A DNA stretch of 64,000 nucleotides from Homalodisca vitripennis (GCF_021130785.1 NC_060213.1:117805001-117869000); one strand, 5' to 3'; shown: positions 1 through 12,300, counted from the stretch's first letter. The notes: generated by a model not told the origin, from the letters alone. Translations and numbers: made by a program.

Positions 1-2634
1 CATTAGGTTTTTGCTTTTACTTGGAAACACTTTTATTTTTAATAGGTTTACAGGTTATTTAGTATTATAGTTATAATAAACACGTTGTTTAGAACACGAG
101 AAAGTAAAACTTTTAGAAGACGAGAAATAAAGTAAATTATAAGATCGACTAATAAGATTGATGATTTTCAAAAATGAAACTGCTCAATATGCACATTTAG
201 TGTACAGTTACTAGCATTAAATGGTTTTAATTATAAATAACTGCTAATCTCTGATAGCACAATCAGAGTAATTTATTAATAGCCCCGTCCTATTTGGTTG
301 GTGAGCATTCAACCCGACTGAATGGGCTACCACGGATTTAGATTAAGCACATCCCTTGTTAACTACCTGTATAATGGTAAAGGTTCCGGATTGGATTTTG
401 TTAACATAGTTTCTCGTTTAAGGGAACAGATAACGAGATATATTAGAACCGTATTGACCTTATTGTTATATTTTAAAATCGATTTGTTTTTGTATAATTT
501 TCCCTTTATAGCTAAGTACAGGCGTAGTTGTTTGTGACACCCTTACTAGCCCGGGTGACTACCAAACCCCCATTTTATTAATATTTCAACCGATGTGGAA
601 AATTAATGTGGTTTTATCATATCGCAGGGTGTATTTAATAATTCCATCACCTGTTGTAGTATTTTTTCTGCATTTTTTAAAAATACTTTACCTACATATT
701 CTTTACAAATCTTTCAAAGTTTTTGTCACAAAATTACAGTTTTTTATGATTGGTTAAGAAAATGAAAATTATACCACACATGCTTTTTGCTGTTGTGCAA
801 GTTTCTAGTGACATTAAAAATGTATTATCTTTTGGTTTATGCTGGTAGATTTCATATTATGCTTACGTAATCTATCTAACTTTTATAAACTTAAAATATG
901 TATTCGTTGAGTACAAGGACATAACAGAAATTTATGTTTTCACAAATTTAATTTGTTTAACGTACTAAATTATATGCTTATAATTAATAACAAAATATTA
1001 AAGTGAGCAGAATTACCGGAAAATTTATAAATTAAATTAGATATGCGGTAATGCCTAATTCTGGCTTAATTCTTCTTCTCAATCAATGTTAATAACTATA
1101 AACTCAAAGGCAAAATAGAAAATAAACATGGACGTTCCAATACCAACAGAACTTATACACTAGCGCGGGGTCGAAAGACACCTCAGAGCATCTCGAACCT
1201 TCTTTTCACCGCAGCAGAGTAACGTAATGGAACGAAAACCATTTTAATAGATCGCGCTTAAGTTAAACTGATGCCACTGAGAAGCACACCAATGCAGCTA
1301 ACCCCGTCTAGTTGTTGTCTCTAGATTTACCAAGTTGGGTCTGGAAACACACCACGCTGGCACTAGAGGATTAAAGACTGTACGTAACAAAATTCTGCCA
1401 TTTAAATATATAGCGTCCACCCTTCATATTTTCAGAAATTACAACAATTTATGTTTAAACATATAGTTAAAAACAAATAACGGCAAAGCAAAAGATCGTG
1501 TGACATGTGTGGTCGTAACCAGCACCTCTCATAATTAAGATCGGCGGTAGGGGCCAAAATTGGACTGGCTGGAAGCCTAGTCTAAACGGGAAAAATCGTT
1601 TGGGGAAATAACCGTCGTTAGGTTGGTACCATGCCATGTAAAATGAAGATTATAATTTAACTGAAATTAAAACCAACTTTTCCATATTATAAAAGAGGCT
1701 AAAGAAAACTGAACAAAAGACTTCCTGGAAAACCTGCTATCTCACATCCTACATCCGCAGACCCTATCTTAAGAAATTAAATAATTTAATTTACCTATAC
1801 TTTTTGAAATCACAAAGTAAATTCTAAAATAGCTCAGGATATATTTTATTCCATAAATATTTAATAAATAAATTTTAAATTGCTTATGTAGGAGAAGCTC
1901 CTGACCTGCAAAACGATGAGCGTATACACACTCAACATACATGCCGAAATCATAACAGTAATTAATCATAGGATTGCCAATACATAAACCAAATATCTAG
2001 TCGATCAGTAATACTGTACGTTTTGATTGCAGTGAGTATTACTTCATTCAAACTATTAAATCGATTTGCCTTCGCTATAAAACAGTTTGCTTAACAAAAT
2101 ATAAGTTTTGTCACTGAGCTTTGTGTATTTGACGTACTTTACGAACAAGCTCCTACCAATTTCCTGCTTTATGTCAAGGGTACCCATTGTATATGTATTC
2201 TATTAACAGACAACTTCTAATATAGGTCATATTACTTTGTGAAATATACTCGTAACATAACTTTTAATTTTCTATAATGTTGTCAGTAACAGTTTTCAAA
2301 GCAAAAATGAAAGTGCTAAGAAGTGATTGTAAAAAGATATTTTTATTTATTATGCAAGCCTCATGAATCACTAAAAACCAAATTTTTCAGTTAAAGGCCT
2401 ATTCCAAAAATTAACAAATACTCTCTCACCTTAGTTGTTATCATTCTTTTCTTCAAAGTATCTGAATCTCATGTAATTGTAATTGATTGTGAAACCTTGA
2501 CTAAACGAAATCCAGCCTAAGTAACCAACCTGATAATAATTGCCAAGCGCTTTAAATTGTTCCTTCAACCAATATTTTAGATGTTTATTTTGATTCAGAT
2601 GTTATGTTACTAGCGAACTGAAACTTAGATACCA
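1..2634. other. AT-rich non-coding stretch, no gene seen
   Basis: Short open frames occur on both strands, the longest being 71 codons at 322-537, but none carries a motif I recognise and none has codon structure that stands out from the AT-rich background. A patch at about 1130-1380 is less AT-rich than its surroundings and could be an old exon or repeat remnant; I cannot assign it. Confidence 0.5.
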
Positions 2635-2720
2635 AGGTGGGATTTTTTGCAACTTTACAGACCACTGGGGCGTATCGAGGGATTTTATAAATAAGAATAG
2701 GCCTGTATGGAAACCACGAA
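2635..2720 (+). repeat. Fragment of an interspersed insect repeat (copy 1 of 3)
   Basis: This stretch matches, with divergence, the core of two longer copies at 16825-17100 and 37195-37480. The shared landmarks are GGGATTTTT followed by a CAGACCACT-like block and, about 40 bases on, the string AATAAGAATAG. Only the middle of the element is present here. The family is probably the tail of a non-LTR element or a non-autonomous derivative; I cannot name it. Confidence 0.5.
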
Positions 2721-5190
2721 CACAAAAAATATCTATACATTATTTCAGTACACTGGGTCTAGTAGGTTTTACGTGATTGATTAACACACACATATGAACA
2801 GAGAGATATTATGACATTTTTTAAATATTAGTATTGATGTTTGTATTATTGACCTCTTACAAATACAGTTACAGGTACAATTTTGTAGTTTATCAAAAAG
2901 ACCATTGTACTAATTGAAATATTCATTTTATCTTATTTTGTATTCTCTATAAAAAGCACGTCTGAATAATTTAAGGCAAGGTTCTCCGAATCTTTTCAAT
3001 AAGACTCAAAACGAACGTTTGGGGAAGAACAAGCAAATTATGCAGAGCAAGTGAAGACAAAGGCCAGAAGAGTTAATAATTTAATTTCGTTGACGTTTTC
3101 ACAAAGGCCAACCAATTCTGAGTCTTGCTCATTTTAGTAAAATAATGGACGGTATTAGGAATCCGGCTAAAAATGAATTTAAAAGCAAGAGTTTGGTCAT
3201 TTACAGCATTACCGCTACAGTGAAGGAATTTCGTTATGATGTTGTTCAGTTCATAAAGGCGAAGCAGTGATTATTATAAAGCAATTCGCTGTAATATTCT
3301 CCTTTTATGTATAATATACAGTAAATTTTGTCTTATTATCTCCGTGTAATCAAAAAGCTATTACTTATTTCGGAAATGATAATCAGTAATTAGATTTTAG
3401 TATAAATCAAATTCTTGGAATGTCTTCAACAAATAAAACAAAATTTTATTTTATTTAACTTTAAATTATAAGCTATGCAGATTTAATTTTACACACAAAA
3501 CCATGTTAATAATTGCAGTATATATTGTAAAACTCTTTGTGTATTGGTCCATAACGCTGACTTTCGAAACAAATCCATTTATGGATTCATTTTTATATAA
3601 TCGAATTATGGATTATCGTCTTCAAATTTTCAAATTGCAAATATAACGAATGTAAGAAAACAATTGATTCCAACCTTAGTATTAAGGGTTTATTTAAATT
3701 TAATCTCATAAACTAGATTAGTTACTAACCAGCTAATTTTTCTAAAACGTCATCATACCTCTCTTGCAAGGTAGTTAGTTAAAACTCTGTTTACCAAAAA
3801 TTAATGAAACTGGAAATTACCTGACGCTTTTTGGTAGGTCTGCTTTAATGCTTCTCATGCACAAGTACTGCTCACACAGCTGCAGGTCAAGCTAATAAGC
3901 TTTTATCTACAGTATATAGCTACTTTTGTTTACTACACATTTAAAACTTTAAAGTGTTCCTTTTTAATGATATTAATAACTTGTTCCATTCATAATTTAA
4001 TTATCCTTAAATTATATGTTCTTCGACAATAATATGGTAACATTAATATATGTTTTTATCAACTAATACGAACATGCTATCTCCGTTTGAGGCACGTAGT
4101 GTAAACGATTTCTTCCTGAATACTATATTTACTTATGCATCAAAGGCTGGAAGCGTCATTTTGGGAGAGAAGTCTGTGCTCTCGAGGCGGTGCTTAGAGA
4201 GACAATTCCCTGGAGGGAGACAACAAACTTTCCTCGCGTGTAGCACAAATAATTTAACTCCGACTTTAAATAATTGTAATAAATACCACTATAATTATAT
4301 AACAATAATACAATTCCACTATTAAACTGCAATCTCAGTAGCTACATCTCAATATTCTAATACAAGTTAGTCATGGCAGAGAAATTATTACTTTTCGTGA
4401 AAAAACTGCTTACTTACGCTAACAGAAAAGTTTAGTAAAGTACATAAATTATACATATAACCGCAAAATTACATATAAATATCACTTATTAAAAAACATA
4501 ATTATTATTTATATGCGCCTCCTAAAATCACATATAGTTTTGTTCAGGAGGACAATTAAAATACGTCATAAGTTTGGAATTTGTATTGCGTTTCCGGCCG
4601 TTAACTCCATTGCTACTTATATTTCAAATGTAAACGTGTGATCTATTTTGTGCTAAGTGTGCTATAAGTATAATGGACTATGGATGAATGCATTCTTATA
4701 TTTTGTTTCCGTCTATCCAGATCTGCCAGTATAAGAGAGTTCGCTCATAAAATAATGAAAAAAATGTAAACTTTTTTATTACAGTTCTGCATTTTTTTAG
4801 TTTTAGTTTTAATTTAAGACCACTCCCGTTAATGTATTATAGGTAGTATTTAAATTATTCGATTTATATATGCCAATGTTATGGCTTTTTCTTTCACGGG
4901 TATAGAAGGTTGCATTTTACTTACTCCCGGATATAATTTTGTATAGTTACTTGGAGTGTATTTTCTATTTAGTCGTCTTTGGATTTTGGTTAGTGCCATG
5001 TGGTTGGTATAGATCTGTTTCATATCAATAGCTTTATATTTATACTATATTTAGCTTTATGTAGCTTTCATATCAATAACAGTCAGTATTTTTATTGTTG
5101 TCAGATTGTCAAACTTTCAGTTTTAGTTATGTTTGTTTACAGTAAGTGTTTGTGTTATAATTTGTTTTATATAATATATTATTTACGAAA
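2721..5190. other. AT-rich non-coding stretch, no gene seen
   Basis: No coding signal that I can support. A 91-codon open frame at 4050-4325 contains a somewhat GC-richer block (about 4140-4260) that resembles nothing I know. The frame at 5000-5272 is open mainly because of base composition, but its last 25 or so codons belong to the MULE relic described next. Confidence 0.5.
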
Positions 5191-5195
5191 TAACG

Positions 5196-5965
5196 AAGCA
5201 AAAGGAGATTTTAAGAAGAGAAGACATGTTCAGGTGCTAAATTCTAACCTTTCTTTGAGTGAAAATACTTAAACAACTGGTTCGAGTGTAGGCCTAGGAC
5301 TAGATGCCAAACTAAGTGATCTGCCAAGTGTTAGTTCATCACAAGTGAAGATTGGAGAAATGAATTCAAGTCATAGTGAGTACAATGATAATAATATGTA
5401 TGAATTAGTTGACATTGAATGTTTCATGAATGCAGTTTTGTCAATTTGTGCTTGTTAGTCATGTGGCGGTGGACTAACCTACAACAGAAAACTTTAAGTG
5501 GACTAGCAACAAATTTCCAGTTCAACTACAAGCAATGTGATTTATAATCTAACTACAGTAATGATACAAACAAAAAGAACCACATTTATTAAAATTAAAT
5601 ACTATACTAGTATACGGTTTACGTACAATTGGGCGAGACCAAACTTCAGAAAAAATACTTTGCGCAGTTCTCAACCTTCCAAAACCAACTTCAAAATTCA
5701 CTCCATATAATCATTTACTGGGTAAGGTCACTGAAAGCGTCTGCAAAGAGGTAATGAAAGAGGCTGTAGAGAAGGCTGTACAAAAAAATGAAACGAGTTG
5801 GGAGCTTTGTGTAGCAGTTGATGGTACTTGACAGAAAAAGGACCATACCTCAAATGACGGTGTTGTGAAAATTACAAGTGTAGATACTGGCTGTGTACTG
5901 GATGTGGCCGTCATAAGCAAGTGCGGCACTTACAAAAATAAACTAAAAGGTGTTCATCTGGGTAT
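5196..5965 (+). pseudogene. Mutator-like (MULE) transposase relic
   Basis: A decayed DNA-transposon transposase. The N-terminal part reads in frame 2 (5196 to about 5455) and includes a basic KGDFKKRRHV stretch and a C-x-C-x2-C-like block near ELVDIECFMNAVL. After an indel the transposase core continues in frame 3 from 5613 with YGLRTIGRDQTSEKILCAV, then a catalytic-type segment VAVDGT, a TGA stop exactly where this family normally has a tryptophan, and QKKDHTSNDGVVKI. It fades after KCGTYKNKLKG near 5950. The family is the animal Mutator-like transposase in which the VDGxW segment holds a conserved acidic residue. With at least one frameshift and several stops (TAA at 5270, TAG at 5456, TGA at 5829) the copy cannot encode an active enzyme. 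No terminal inverted repeats were found around it. Confidence 0.78.
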
Positions 5966-6356
5966 AGGAATGTGGTTTATGACGGATTTTTTTATACAGA
6001 AAGTTCAGTAAAACATTTTGTTCTCTTATAATTAGAGGACTACGTGTTTATATCTTCAGGGATACAACCTCTTGTTACTCCTTGCAAGTTGTTTTGAAAA
6101 AGATGACGCAGAGAAACGAAATAACATCTGACACAATATAACGGAAGTGCAGTGCCATCCGTTCCGTGACTCTATCCACCCTTCCTTCGCCAATTCTTTC
6201 CCTACTATACACGGTGTTTCATTACGGCTGACCTATATTTCAGGACAACTCAGAGCAAAAAAAAAATATGTCAGTCTTATTGGATTTCTTTCTATATATA
6301 TGTATGTTGTTTTTAGAAAATTCTTTTATACGTTAACGGCTTGAGAGTGTAATAAT

Positions 6357-6361
<5 letters not shown>
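5966..6361. other. Non-coding, nothing recognised
   Basis: Downstream of the transposase relic; a 65-codon open frame at 6147-6344 has no recognisable content. Confidence 0.4.

Positions 6362-6410
<49 letters not shown>
6362..6410. repeat. (TA)n microsatellite
   Basis: About 24 uninterrupted TA dinucleotides, directly visible. One of five long TA tracts in the window. Confidence 0.98.
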
Positions 6411-6413
<3 letters not shown>

Positions 6414-7190
6414 GTTAAAATGTATATCTTCTAGCGGCAGGCCTACAAAGAACTAAAACTGTTTGTATAAAAAAATGCTGGCGGATAAAAACCTTAGATG
6501 TCAAAATTCATTAAAATTATAAATTAATATTAGCTACATGCTATTCTTACCAATTCACTCTTAGTTATTGTGTGTTTTCTTTATTGACAACATGGTTACC
6601 AACAAGACTAATGTAACCAGAGCTTATTTTGACCAACCCTAATTACAACTCCCGATAGAACGATGCCTACCATTTCCAATACCATTGAATATACAGGATT
6701 AATGCAGTTTCACTGTAAATTGTGACAGTCTAGGATAAACAAACATCAAAAAATCAAAATCTTCCATTATTCGAGTAAGGAAAGGCACGAAACAGCGATA
6801 ACAGAAGATAACGGAATCAGAGCCTTTATTCTTGTAGAACAGTAGATACTCTAACGACTGCGCATCTGATTGAAGTCATTGCGCAGAAATCACTCAAGTC
6901 CCACTGTCTAATTGTAGTGTCTCAAATTGCAATTGTGAGTAATTATTAGTAGTTAGTGTTTACACGAAACTGTCTGCTGTAGCAATAGATGAGGCTAATT
7001 GTAATAATGTAACCGTACAGTTAAAAAAGCTGAATGATTTTTCGTAATCGTAAACCAAAATGTACATAAATAAGTAATCCTAAAAAATGGAAAGGCAGAG
7101 GCGGGATTGACCGACAGAAGTGACTACTTCTTACAATGGGCTGTGAATATAAAATAATTAAAGTCCTACAACTTTCAATATTTTACATAC
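6411..7190. other. Non-coding, nothing recognised
   Basis: No coding or repeat structure that I can support. The sequence between about 6590 and 6900 is slightly less AT-rich than its flanks. Confidence 0.4.
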
Positions 7191-7745
7191 CTCAGGAGTT
7201 TGGCCTAGAGAGAACCATGAAATATTAAAATTTCAGTAGTATAACAAATTACTTAAAAACCAATTTCAAAACATTTATGACGTATAATTTGAGTACCTAA
7301 ATTATTAACTATGGTTATTCACACCGATAACCATAGCCTTTTGATTAGTAGGCGATTTAGAATATTTGAGGTTGTACGAAAAATATAATATTCTGGAACC
7401 CTGTACCAATAAATATACATTCTTCCAAAAATTTCTGTGTAGAGTAACATGTATTTACTAGAAATATTTTAATTTCTACAGTTTACAAGGTTATACTAAA
7501 CTCAGTAGTTTGACCTTTAGAAATTGCAATTTCAGTATTTTAAAATTATTTGAAAACCAATTTCGATACCTTTAATGTATATAATTAAATTATCCAAACC
7601 ATTAACAATAGTTATTAACACATACCTTTTGGTTAGTACGCGATTTAGAATATTCAATGTTATCCGAAGTATATAGTACTCGTATTCCCTAACCCTGTAT
7701 CTCAATAACCAAAATAAAATCTTCCAAAAATTCAATTGAACAACT
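7191..7745 (+). repeat. Diverged tandem duplication, period about 309 bp
   Basis: Two head-to-tail copies, about 7191-7440 and 7500-7745. Each begins with a CTCAG(G/T)AGTTTG-like string, continues through AAACCAATTTC and GCGATTTAGAATATT, and ends near CTTCCAAAAAT. Divergence is high, so the duplication is old. The first copy contains a hairpin with 10-bp arms (CTATGGTTAT and its complement, about 7309-7336) that the second copy has mostly lost. Confidence 0.65.
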
Positions 7746-8609
7746 TACGTTTGAAATAGTGAGTTTTGTCTAAGTAACCTCTCTCTAGCACGCCTGGATA
7801 ACCACTGAAATTGAACAAGCGTGACGTGACATTTCGTGACGCGAAAAGGCAGTTATTACACCGTGAAAAACATATATCCATAGCCCGCCAATAAAAGTCA
7901 TTTCAAAAATAGTTTTCAGTGCAATATATAAGTAGAAATATAGGTATTTATTGCATCTGTAGTATAAAGATAATTTTTATTGTGCTGCAAAATAGTTGTA
8001 TTTTATTTCGGAAGGGCAATGATCTCTGTTGCACACTGTGATTCCCACCCTCTGCGTCAGCAATGACTTTGGGAATACGTACGTCATGCTTCACCACTGG
8101 TCTAGATGAGCTCGTTCGGCAGTTCATAGGTAGAAAATATAAAAAAAATTAGGTGTTAACTGTTTATAGCAGTTAGATAGTTTTTGTAATTTAAAGTGAA
8201 TTTATATGTTTACAGCTAAACCACAGAGTTGTACTTTAAATATCGAGAGTCAGTCTTTATGTATTTTTGTACTATCATTCGTAACAAAAATCACCTGTCT
8301 CTTGAAATTATAAATAAATCCATTAGAAAAGAATCTTGGAAAGCAGAGATTAATCGGGTAAAATCAACATTTACCCAGCACTAACTGCAACTTCACACTT
8401 TTAGTTTACTTTAGATGTTTTTATCTCTTTTGTTACGTGATTGACCCAATTTCAATTATTTGTCATCCCCAATTCCATTACTCACAGCAAATTTTGAGCT
8501 TTTTGTCAAGACCAGATATAAAGTAGTTGTTTTAATTTTTACCTGATTCGATTGGGAAGTAAAAGGAGTGACTACACTAATGTGTCACTTGTTGTCTTAC
8601 TTTAATAAA
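7746..8609. other. Non-coding, nothing recognised
   Basis: No supported coding signal. A patch near 7780-7880 is slightly GC-richer. Confidence 0.4.
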
Positions 8610-8745
8610 ATCTTAATAATATTATAAACGAGAAAGCGCATTTGTTAGTTTTTTTTTCGTGCATAAACTTTTTAACCGATTGTGTTTAAATTTGACATGG
8701 AAATTCTTAGGGTCTATGTGATAAATATAAGTCTATCCTTATGTA
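8610..8745 (+). repeat. Fragment of a common insect interspersed repeat end
   Basis: The layout AATATTATAAACGAGAAAGC, then T-rich sequence, then ACCGATTGTG and a TTTGACATG block is the pattern of a widespread insect repeat terminus. A related copy lies at 44630-44800. The assignment rests on my recognition of the pattern, not on a search. Confidence 0.45.
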
Positions 8746-9483
8746 GCGTTTATAAGGCTACATTGGTTTATTTTTTGTAAATTAAAACTTAAATTAAATG
8801 AAAATTTTGGGAAAGAAATATTTGGATTTAATTTTAAATTAGATTGTGAGAAGTTAGGATAAAAACTAATATGTAATCCTTTGGCAATTACTGCTGGTAA
8901 TTTTAAATTATTAGGAAGGCGGATCACTGCCTTGAATTTATCAGAACTTGTCTTGTTCTGCAGTTACGTTAGATTTGGCAAGGCTATTGTTCTCCTAGTT
9001 GGAGACGGCTGGGCCAATGAGAGAACACCGCGGATGTGCATCAGAATTGGTGAGAAGGGGAATTATATAACCGCCAGCTCATAATTTTCGCTCTTCTTTT
9101 GGTATTGATCGTGAATTAAGTTAATTACAGTGCGCCGTGTCCCTAAATTATTTTCCGCGAGGGATTTTGAGGTAAGCACCAAATTTATTGAACGTTGTAT
9201 TGAAATAGTCTTCCAGATCTGATATTAAATTAATTTTGTTGTCTTTTTATAGGCAAAAATTAAATTCATAGAAACTACAGAGCAATCTGAATAACTTATT
9301 CTCGATTAACAATAGAGCATAATAGAATCATACAAGTCACATTTGGTTCATACTTGCAAGAACAGTGAATTAAAATTGAACTTTGTTAATAAGTTTAATT
9401 GAGATTTGGAAATTAGTAATTTATTAATATTTAATTGGAACTTGTTATGTTATTAACTCCACTTATAGGGTTATATATATATA
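8746..9483. other. Non-coding, nothing recognised
   Basis: Open frames of 62 and 67 codons overlap here on opposite strands without recognisable content. Confidence 0.4.
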
Positions 9484-9538
9484 TTAATGTAATGAAAATA
9501 ACTAAAACATAATTAAAAACTTTTTATTACATACACGT

Positions 9539-9562
9539 GTTTCGGTTTGTAACCATCATCAG
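9539..9562 (-). ncRNA. Hammerhead-like ribozyme core in left pLTR
   Basis: Read on the minus strand the order is CTGATGA, one unpaired T, a short stem GGTT with loop ACA and AACC, then GAAA. The CTGANGA and GAAA boxes with an intervening stem are the hammerhead core, and pLTRs of Penelope-like elements are known to carry hammerheads. Stems I and III were not worked out, so catalytic ability is inference. Confidence 0.5.
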
Positions 9563-9716
9563 TGTACATTAACCTCTAAATAAATTAATAATAATAATAA
9601 TCTCTAATAAATAAATACTAAATTAAACAAAGCTGTTCGAAAAAACCTTTCAAAATTCAAAATTCTCCATCAGTCACCAAACAAGAAATAATACATTTAA
9701 ACTTATTGAAAACAAA

Positions 9717-10022
9717 GTGAACAAAAATGATGACAAACAGGAATTATACAAACAATCAGGAGTATACAAAATTAACTGTAGTGACTGTGAAAGCTATTAT
9801 ATTGGGCAAACTAGAAGAAATTTTAATAAAAGGTTTAAAGTACACATACAAGTTTTAAAAACAAATAACATGTCTACAATAAAATCAAATTTTGCTGAAC
9901 ACTTATTGGAGACTGACCATAACTACACAAATATTGAAAAGAACATGGAAATTTTTAGATATCGAAAGGAAAGGAGAGAAATTAAACACAAAAGAAGAAT
10001 TACATATTTATATAAATTATAG
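9717..10022 (+). pseudogene. GIY-YIG endonuclease domain of a Penelope-like element
   Basis: An open frame of 101 codons. It begins with AAC-rich linker sequence, then GVYKINCSDCESYYIGQTRR at about residues 16-35, which is the GIY-YIG signature (here GVY and YIG), a CxxC pair in between, and a following RF motif (KRFKVH). A histidine-containing segment (FAEHLLETDH) follows, as expected for this nuclease family. In Penelope-like elements this domain nicks target DNA to prime reverse transcription. The frame shifts near the end: an overlapping frame (to 10113) continues the family-like sequence SKNPHSILNSNLKNKTNPIF. The reverse transcriptase that should precede it is missing, so this is a relic, not a working gene. 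Confidence 0.8.
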
Positions 10023-10220
10023 TAAAAATCCTCATAGCATTTTAAATAGTAATCTGAAAAATAAGACAAATCCAATTTTTGAAAAAATTAAAATATTAAA
10101 TACAGATTACTAATAAGAAAATTACAACTGTGTCATTTAAATTTAACATATTTTTAAAAGGTCCACATGTGTATATCTAATTGTTTATTATTTATTTATT
10201 TATTTAGAGGTTAATGTACA

Positions 10221-10244
10221 CAGATGATGGTTACAAACCGAAAC
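10221..10244 (+). ncRNA. Degenerate hammerhead-like core in right pLTR
   Basis: The inverted partner of the motif at 9539-9562. It reads CAGATGA where the other copy has CTGATGA, so the invariant U of the core is lost; the stem GGTT/AACC and the GAAA box are intact. Confidence 0.4.
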
Positions 10245-10303
10245 AGGTGTATGTAATAAAAAGTTTTAATTTAAAGGGTTTTAGTTATTTTCATTACATT
10301 AAT

Positions 10304-11570
10304 TAATTTGAACTGTTTTATTGTGAATTATATTAATTAGAAATTAATTAAACATCAATTATTGTTTGATAGAGTTGTATCTGAATTGCAAAGACTTGAA
10401 AGTTTAAGGTACAACTAGTGGAAAGGGAAGTTTGATTTTTGATATTTATTTATTTTAGTTATTTCCAAGTAGTATTTGATTTTAATTTGAAAACTTTATT
10501 ATTTTATTTTAGAAGAGAGCTATGATTTTGATGTATTTGAGTAATATTTTTATATCTTGCCAAAGGACCTTTTAAAATTACTAAATGGTTTGTCAATTCT
10601 TTGTGGGGAAATAGAGTGATGAAAATTCTGAAACTTTGAACTTATTAATTTGTTAGTGTAAAATAAATCCATTATGTTTATTTAGAACTGTGATTTTTAT
10701 TTTAGACAAACCAGAAAACATTTAATAGTTAACAATTGAAATTGTACTGAATATTCACTCGGAGCTTACTAATCAAAAAATATTTTATGTCGTCTTGGAT
10801 GTCTCATTGATAATTTAAATATTAATATTCTGGAATATTAATATCTAAAATCCAAGTCGTTATACCTTACTTCGAAAATCCTTCTTGTCTAAAGCAGCAA
10901 AAAATACCATCTTGGTCTCTAAAATTGTTTAATATGAATTTAAAGAGCCTGTCAAATGTAACCAACTGCTCTTTGTGAACATTGTATTATGACAGCACTA
11001 CAATATATTTATTTAAAATGAACACTATTTTAATTCAAATATTTATGTTTCCTTATTAAATTTTTACGATCACCAAGTCCTAAGATTTATATTTTATTTA
11101 TAGTGACAACAAGGCAAACTCAACCAAGGCACTGCAATTTCTTAGAACAAAAGAAAATTACAAAAGACGTAACTAGACCCTTTTTAACAAAAGTAGTTTT
11201 CTGAGACCTGCATATATATTTTATTGGTCGGAACAATAAAGTGAACTCAAAATTGACACCATAAATACATTAGACGCTTTATTTAAACGGCCTGAAACAG
11301 ACTTTTGGTTTTGGTCAAGTTCTGCGTGTTTACTTACATTCTTATCATATTTATCACATTACATATTTATCAGGGGAACGTGGGAAATTCTAATACATAA
11401 ATGGAAATATCTTAGACCGGGTCACCGGATATGTATATCTATATATTGCGGAACCGAAAATATAACCAATTAATCGGGAATGCTCTTATTCACGCCAAAC
11501 TTGATATAAGAGTTAAATTGTCAACCTCAGATAGTCTAACCATGAACACTGAAATAATAAGAATCTGATC
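10304..11570. other. AT-rich non-coding stretch, nothing recognised
   Basis: No supported coding signal or repeat structure beyond short T/A-rich runs. Confidence 0.45.
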
Positions 11571-11655
11571 GTAAAGAAAGAAAGAAACACTTCTTTATTG
11601 AGGCGAAATTAGGATCATATGGTCATTTCTTACATTTAACCTCTTTCGTATGCCT
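11571..11655 (-). mobile_element. LINE 3' tail fragment
   Basis: On the minus strand this reads AGGTTAAATGTAAGAAATGA, a stem-loop-like block, CTAATTTCGCCTC, AATAAAG and a (CTTT)n tail. It matches the 3' end of the LINE at 26858-29321, including position of the stem-loop and the AATAAAG. Only the last 80 or so bases of the element are present, which is typical of 5' truncation during target-primed reverse transcription. Confidence 0.6.
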
Positions 11656-11924
11656 ATAATAATCGTCTATATAATCGCCTATATAATCGTATGCCTACTT
11701 ACATTTAAAAATATCACAGAGAACCATCGTAATACGTAACAAGTGATTTGAAAAAGTGGACTACGGACTCTGAATTAAAAAAAAAAAATAGCATGCGAAG
11801 CCTTGGGTAACAGTTAGTTAAAATGTAATGTTACAGGTTTGCTTGAATGAAATACTCGGCCAATATTAAATACTCACACAGTCAATGCGCAAGTGTAGTG
11901 GGTACTGCGGTTATCGCAAGATAA

Positions 11925-12300
11925 CCAGATCAAGCAACGCCGAGCGTGGCTGCTGCTTGGACAGGTGACCGCTGAGCGATCCTGTCCTTGCAAGCGGCCC
12001 GCCTGCCCGGCCATTGGTGGTGGTTCGGAAGTCACCTTTAAGCCGTTGGTCCCCAGGTTAAGTGTTAGAGAGGGCTTCTTAGCCCTAACTTCGCCTGGTA
12101 AAATAAGTATTTTTTATGGCCTCAGCGTATGTCACGTTGAAGACTCAGAGACTGTCAAGAGGATTCTCAACTCCGGGAGGACAGCAATAGACTCGGGAAG
12201 TGTGGTGGCTGCTGGAGCGGATACGCTCCCATGAGGTGGCAGCAGAGCAGCTATGGATCTCCCGGACACAAGAGGAACTCAGCGCCTGTTAGTAACCACC
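11925..12300 (+). mobile_element. GC-rich SINE- or LINE-like element
   Basis: This island is much richer in GC than its flanks. It contains a possible pol III B-box-like string (GGTTCGGAAGTCACC, about 12024-12038). Its middle, 12055-12110, matches the LINE 3' end at 26888-26950 almost base for base: AGGTTAAGTG, a stem-loop, then CCCTAACTTCGCCTGGTAAA. The stem is GGGCT/AGCCC here and GGGCC/GGCCC in the LINE, so the pairing is kept although the bases differ. An 89-codon frame (11965-12234) spans the whole block; I do not think it is a gene. The part after 12120 is GC-rich too but unrelated to the tail. It could be a SINE that borrows a LINE tail, or a LINE end next to another repeat. Confidence 0.5.

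Larger units (their letters stand above)
9484..10303 (+). mobile_element. Penelope-like retroelement fragment with inverted terminal repeats
   Basis: Two copies of a roughly 105-bp sequence lie in inverted orientation, at 9484-9597 and about 10196-10303. They match through AATGTAATGAAAATAACTAA, a TTTTTATTACATACAC block, a CGGTTTGTAACCATCATC block and GTACATTAACCTCTAAATAAA. Between them is a reading frame with a GIY-YIG endonuclease motif. Penelope-like elements combine a reverse transcriptase with a C-terminal GIY-YIG endonuclease and carry terminal repeats called pLTRs, which may be direct or inverted. The reverse transcriptase is absent here, so the copy is 5' truncated or rearranged. Confidence 0.75.

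Noticed and set aside
11965..12234. An 89-codon host gene
   Set aside because: Its frame spans the LINE-tail stem-loop shared with 26888-26950, so it is more likely part of a repeat.
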